Part shown: piece by piece, positions 63,590-64,000 of the stretch
Numbering within the stretch: position 1 is the stretch's first letter
How the letters are laid out: each line of letters opens with the position of its first letter
DNA from: Bin80 sp964291275
GTDB lineage: Bacteria > Bacteroidota > Rhodothermia > Rhodothermales > Bin80
Direction of reading: 5' to 3'
Length of the DNA stretch: 64,000 bases
Assembly (NCBI GenBank): GCA_964291275.2
Contig: OZ219799.1
Coordinates: 62,001 to 126,000, forward strand
Program-made: the position numbers and the translations under genes
The notes under the pieces: generated by a model
What the model was told of the DNA's origin: nothing
Seen by the model: only the letters and a program-made list of their open reading frames with translations
The model's database searches: none

Positions 63590-64000
63590 TTAAACAGCCA
63601 CAGGGGCTTTAATGGCCGGATGACACTTATACTCCTTAAGTACAAAGTCAGCGTACTTATACTCAAACAGTGTTGGCGGCCTCCTTAAGATATGCAAAGT
63701 TGGCAGTGGGTAGGGGGCGCGTGCCAGTTGCTGCCTCACCTGATCAAGGTGATTCAGGTAAATGTGTGCGTCTCCAATAGTGTAGACTAAATCCCCCGGT
63801 TCAAGACCTGCCTGCTCCGCTATAAGATGGGTTAAGAGCGCGTACTGGGCAATATTGAACGGAGCACCCAGAAAAAGATCGTTTGACCGGATGTAAAGCT
63901 GACAGGATAGTCGGGTGTCGACAACAGAAAGCTGAAAGAACATATGACAGGGAGGGAGTGCCATTCGGTCTATTTCTCCTGCATTCCATGCACTCACAAT
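63590..64000 (-). CDS. thyA: Thymidylate synthase, C-terminal part (cut by window edge)
   Basis: The frame is open to the right edge, so the gene starts beyond the window. ALPPCHMFFQ holds the catalytic Cys, RSNDLFLGAPFNIAQYALL binds dUMP and folate, GDAHIYLNH closes the site, and the C-terminus IKAPVAV is the usual mobile end. It methylates dUMP with methylene-tetrahydrofolate; folA on the same strand regenerates the folate. Confidence 0.95.
   Translation of the reverse strand: MVSAWNAGEIDRMALPPCHMFFQLSVVDTRLSCQLYIRSNDLFLGAPFNIAQYALLTHLIAEQAGLEPGDLVYTIGDAHIYLNHLDQVRQQLARAPYPLPTLHILRRPPTLFEYKYADFVLKEYKCHPAIKAPVAV

Noticed and set aside
1..64000. CRISPR arrays, rRNA and tRNA genes
   Set aside because: No regularly spaced short repeats, rRNA-like stretches or foldable tRNA were noticed on either strand by eye.

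Overview
The window looks like a chromosomal segment of a free-living Gram-negative bacterium of the Bacteroidota/Rhodothermota group. Pointers are a secreted protein with a type IX-like C-terminal sorting tail (42013-43650), a three-gene succinate dehydrogenase with one cytochrome b subunit, BshA for bacillithiol synthesis, several 6-bladed beta-propeller proteins, and starts that generally lack a strong Shine-Dalgarno sequence. The lineage is inferred; no rRNA or tRNA gene was seen.

Layout. 1-3636: the end of a LysM protein converges on a large solitary N6-adenine methylase. 3677-4165: decayed ISL3 copy. 4698-11357: efflux operon (TolC fused to a periplasmic-binding domain, adaptor, RND pump). 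11605-15690: an IS21 element with an ISL3 element inserted in its left terminal repeats. 15798-21764: citrate synthase, sdhCAB and a cation exchanger on the minus strand. 22798-28390: RNase E/G, a barrel protein, a PhnP-like hydrolase and aroQ, converging on nadE. 28437-31747: tandem duplicated beta-propeller genes between short direct repeats. 31786-43650: amidohydrolase, TPR metallopeptidase, DUF4159 protein and MoxR ATPase, then on the minus strand a beta-CASP nuclease, transaldolase, SpoIIE-type phosphatase, UPF0173 hydrolase and LamG/sorting-tail protein. 44387-47888: pdxJ and era converge on pdxB, then a cell wall hydrolase. 48555-50894: a second tandem beta-propeller pair.

50906-58411 is the most unusual part. 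A fifth beta-propeller lipoprotein gene is split by an antisense group II intron. The intron carries an IS4-family element, and that element carries an IS1595-type element with its own cargo. All but the intron have clean target duplications. The cargo is a DNA methyltransferase fused to an Mrr-like nuclease domain. It is split by a frameshift exactly at an A8G9 run, so it is a candidate phase-variable, transposon-borne, single-chain restriction-modification gene. A small AT-hook protein follows it.

59100-64000 holds an outer-membrane barrel gene divergent from bshA, then on the minus strand thyA (cut by the window edge), an amidase, a MamK/MreB-like actin and folA. Housekeeping modules (TCA cycle, NAD, vitamin B6, folate/thymidylate, wall hydrolysis) are compact and intact. 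The mobile islands are nested and partly decayed.
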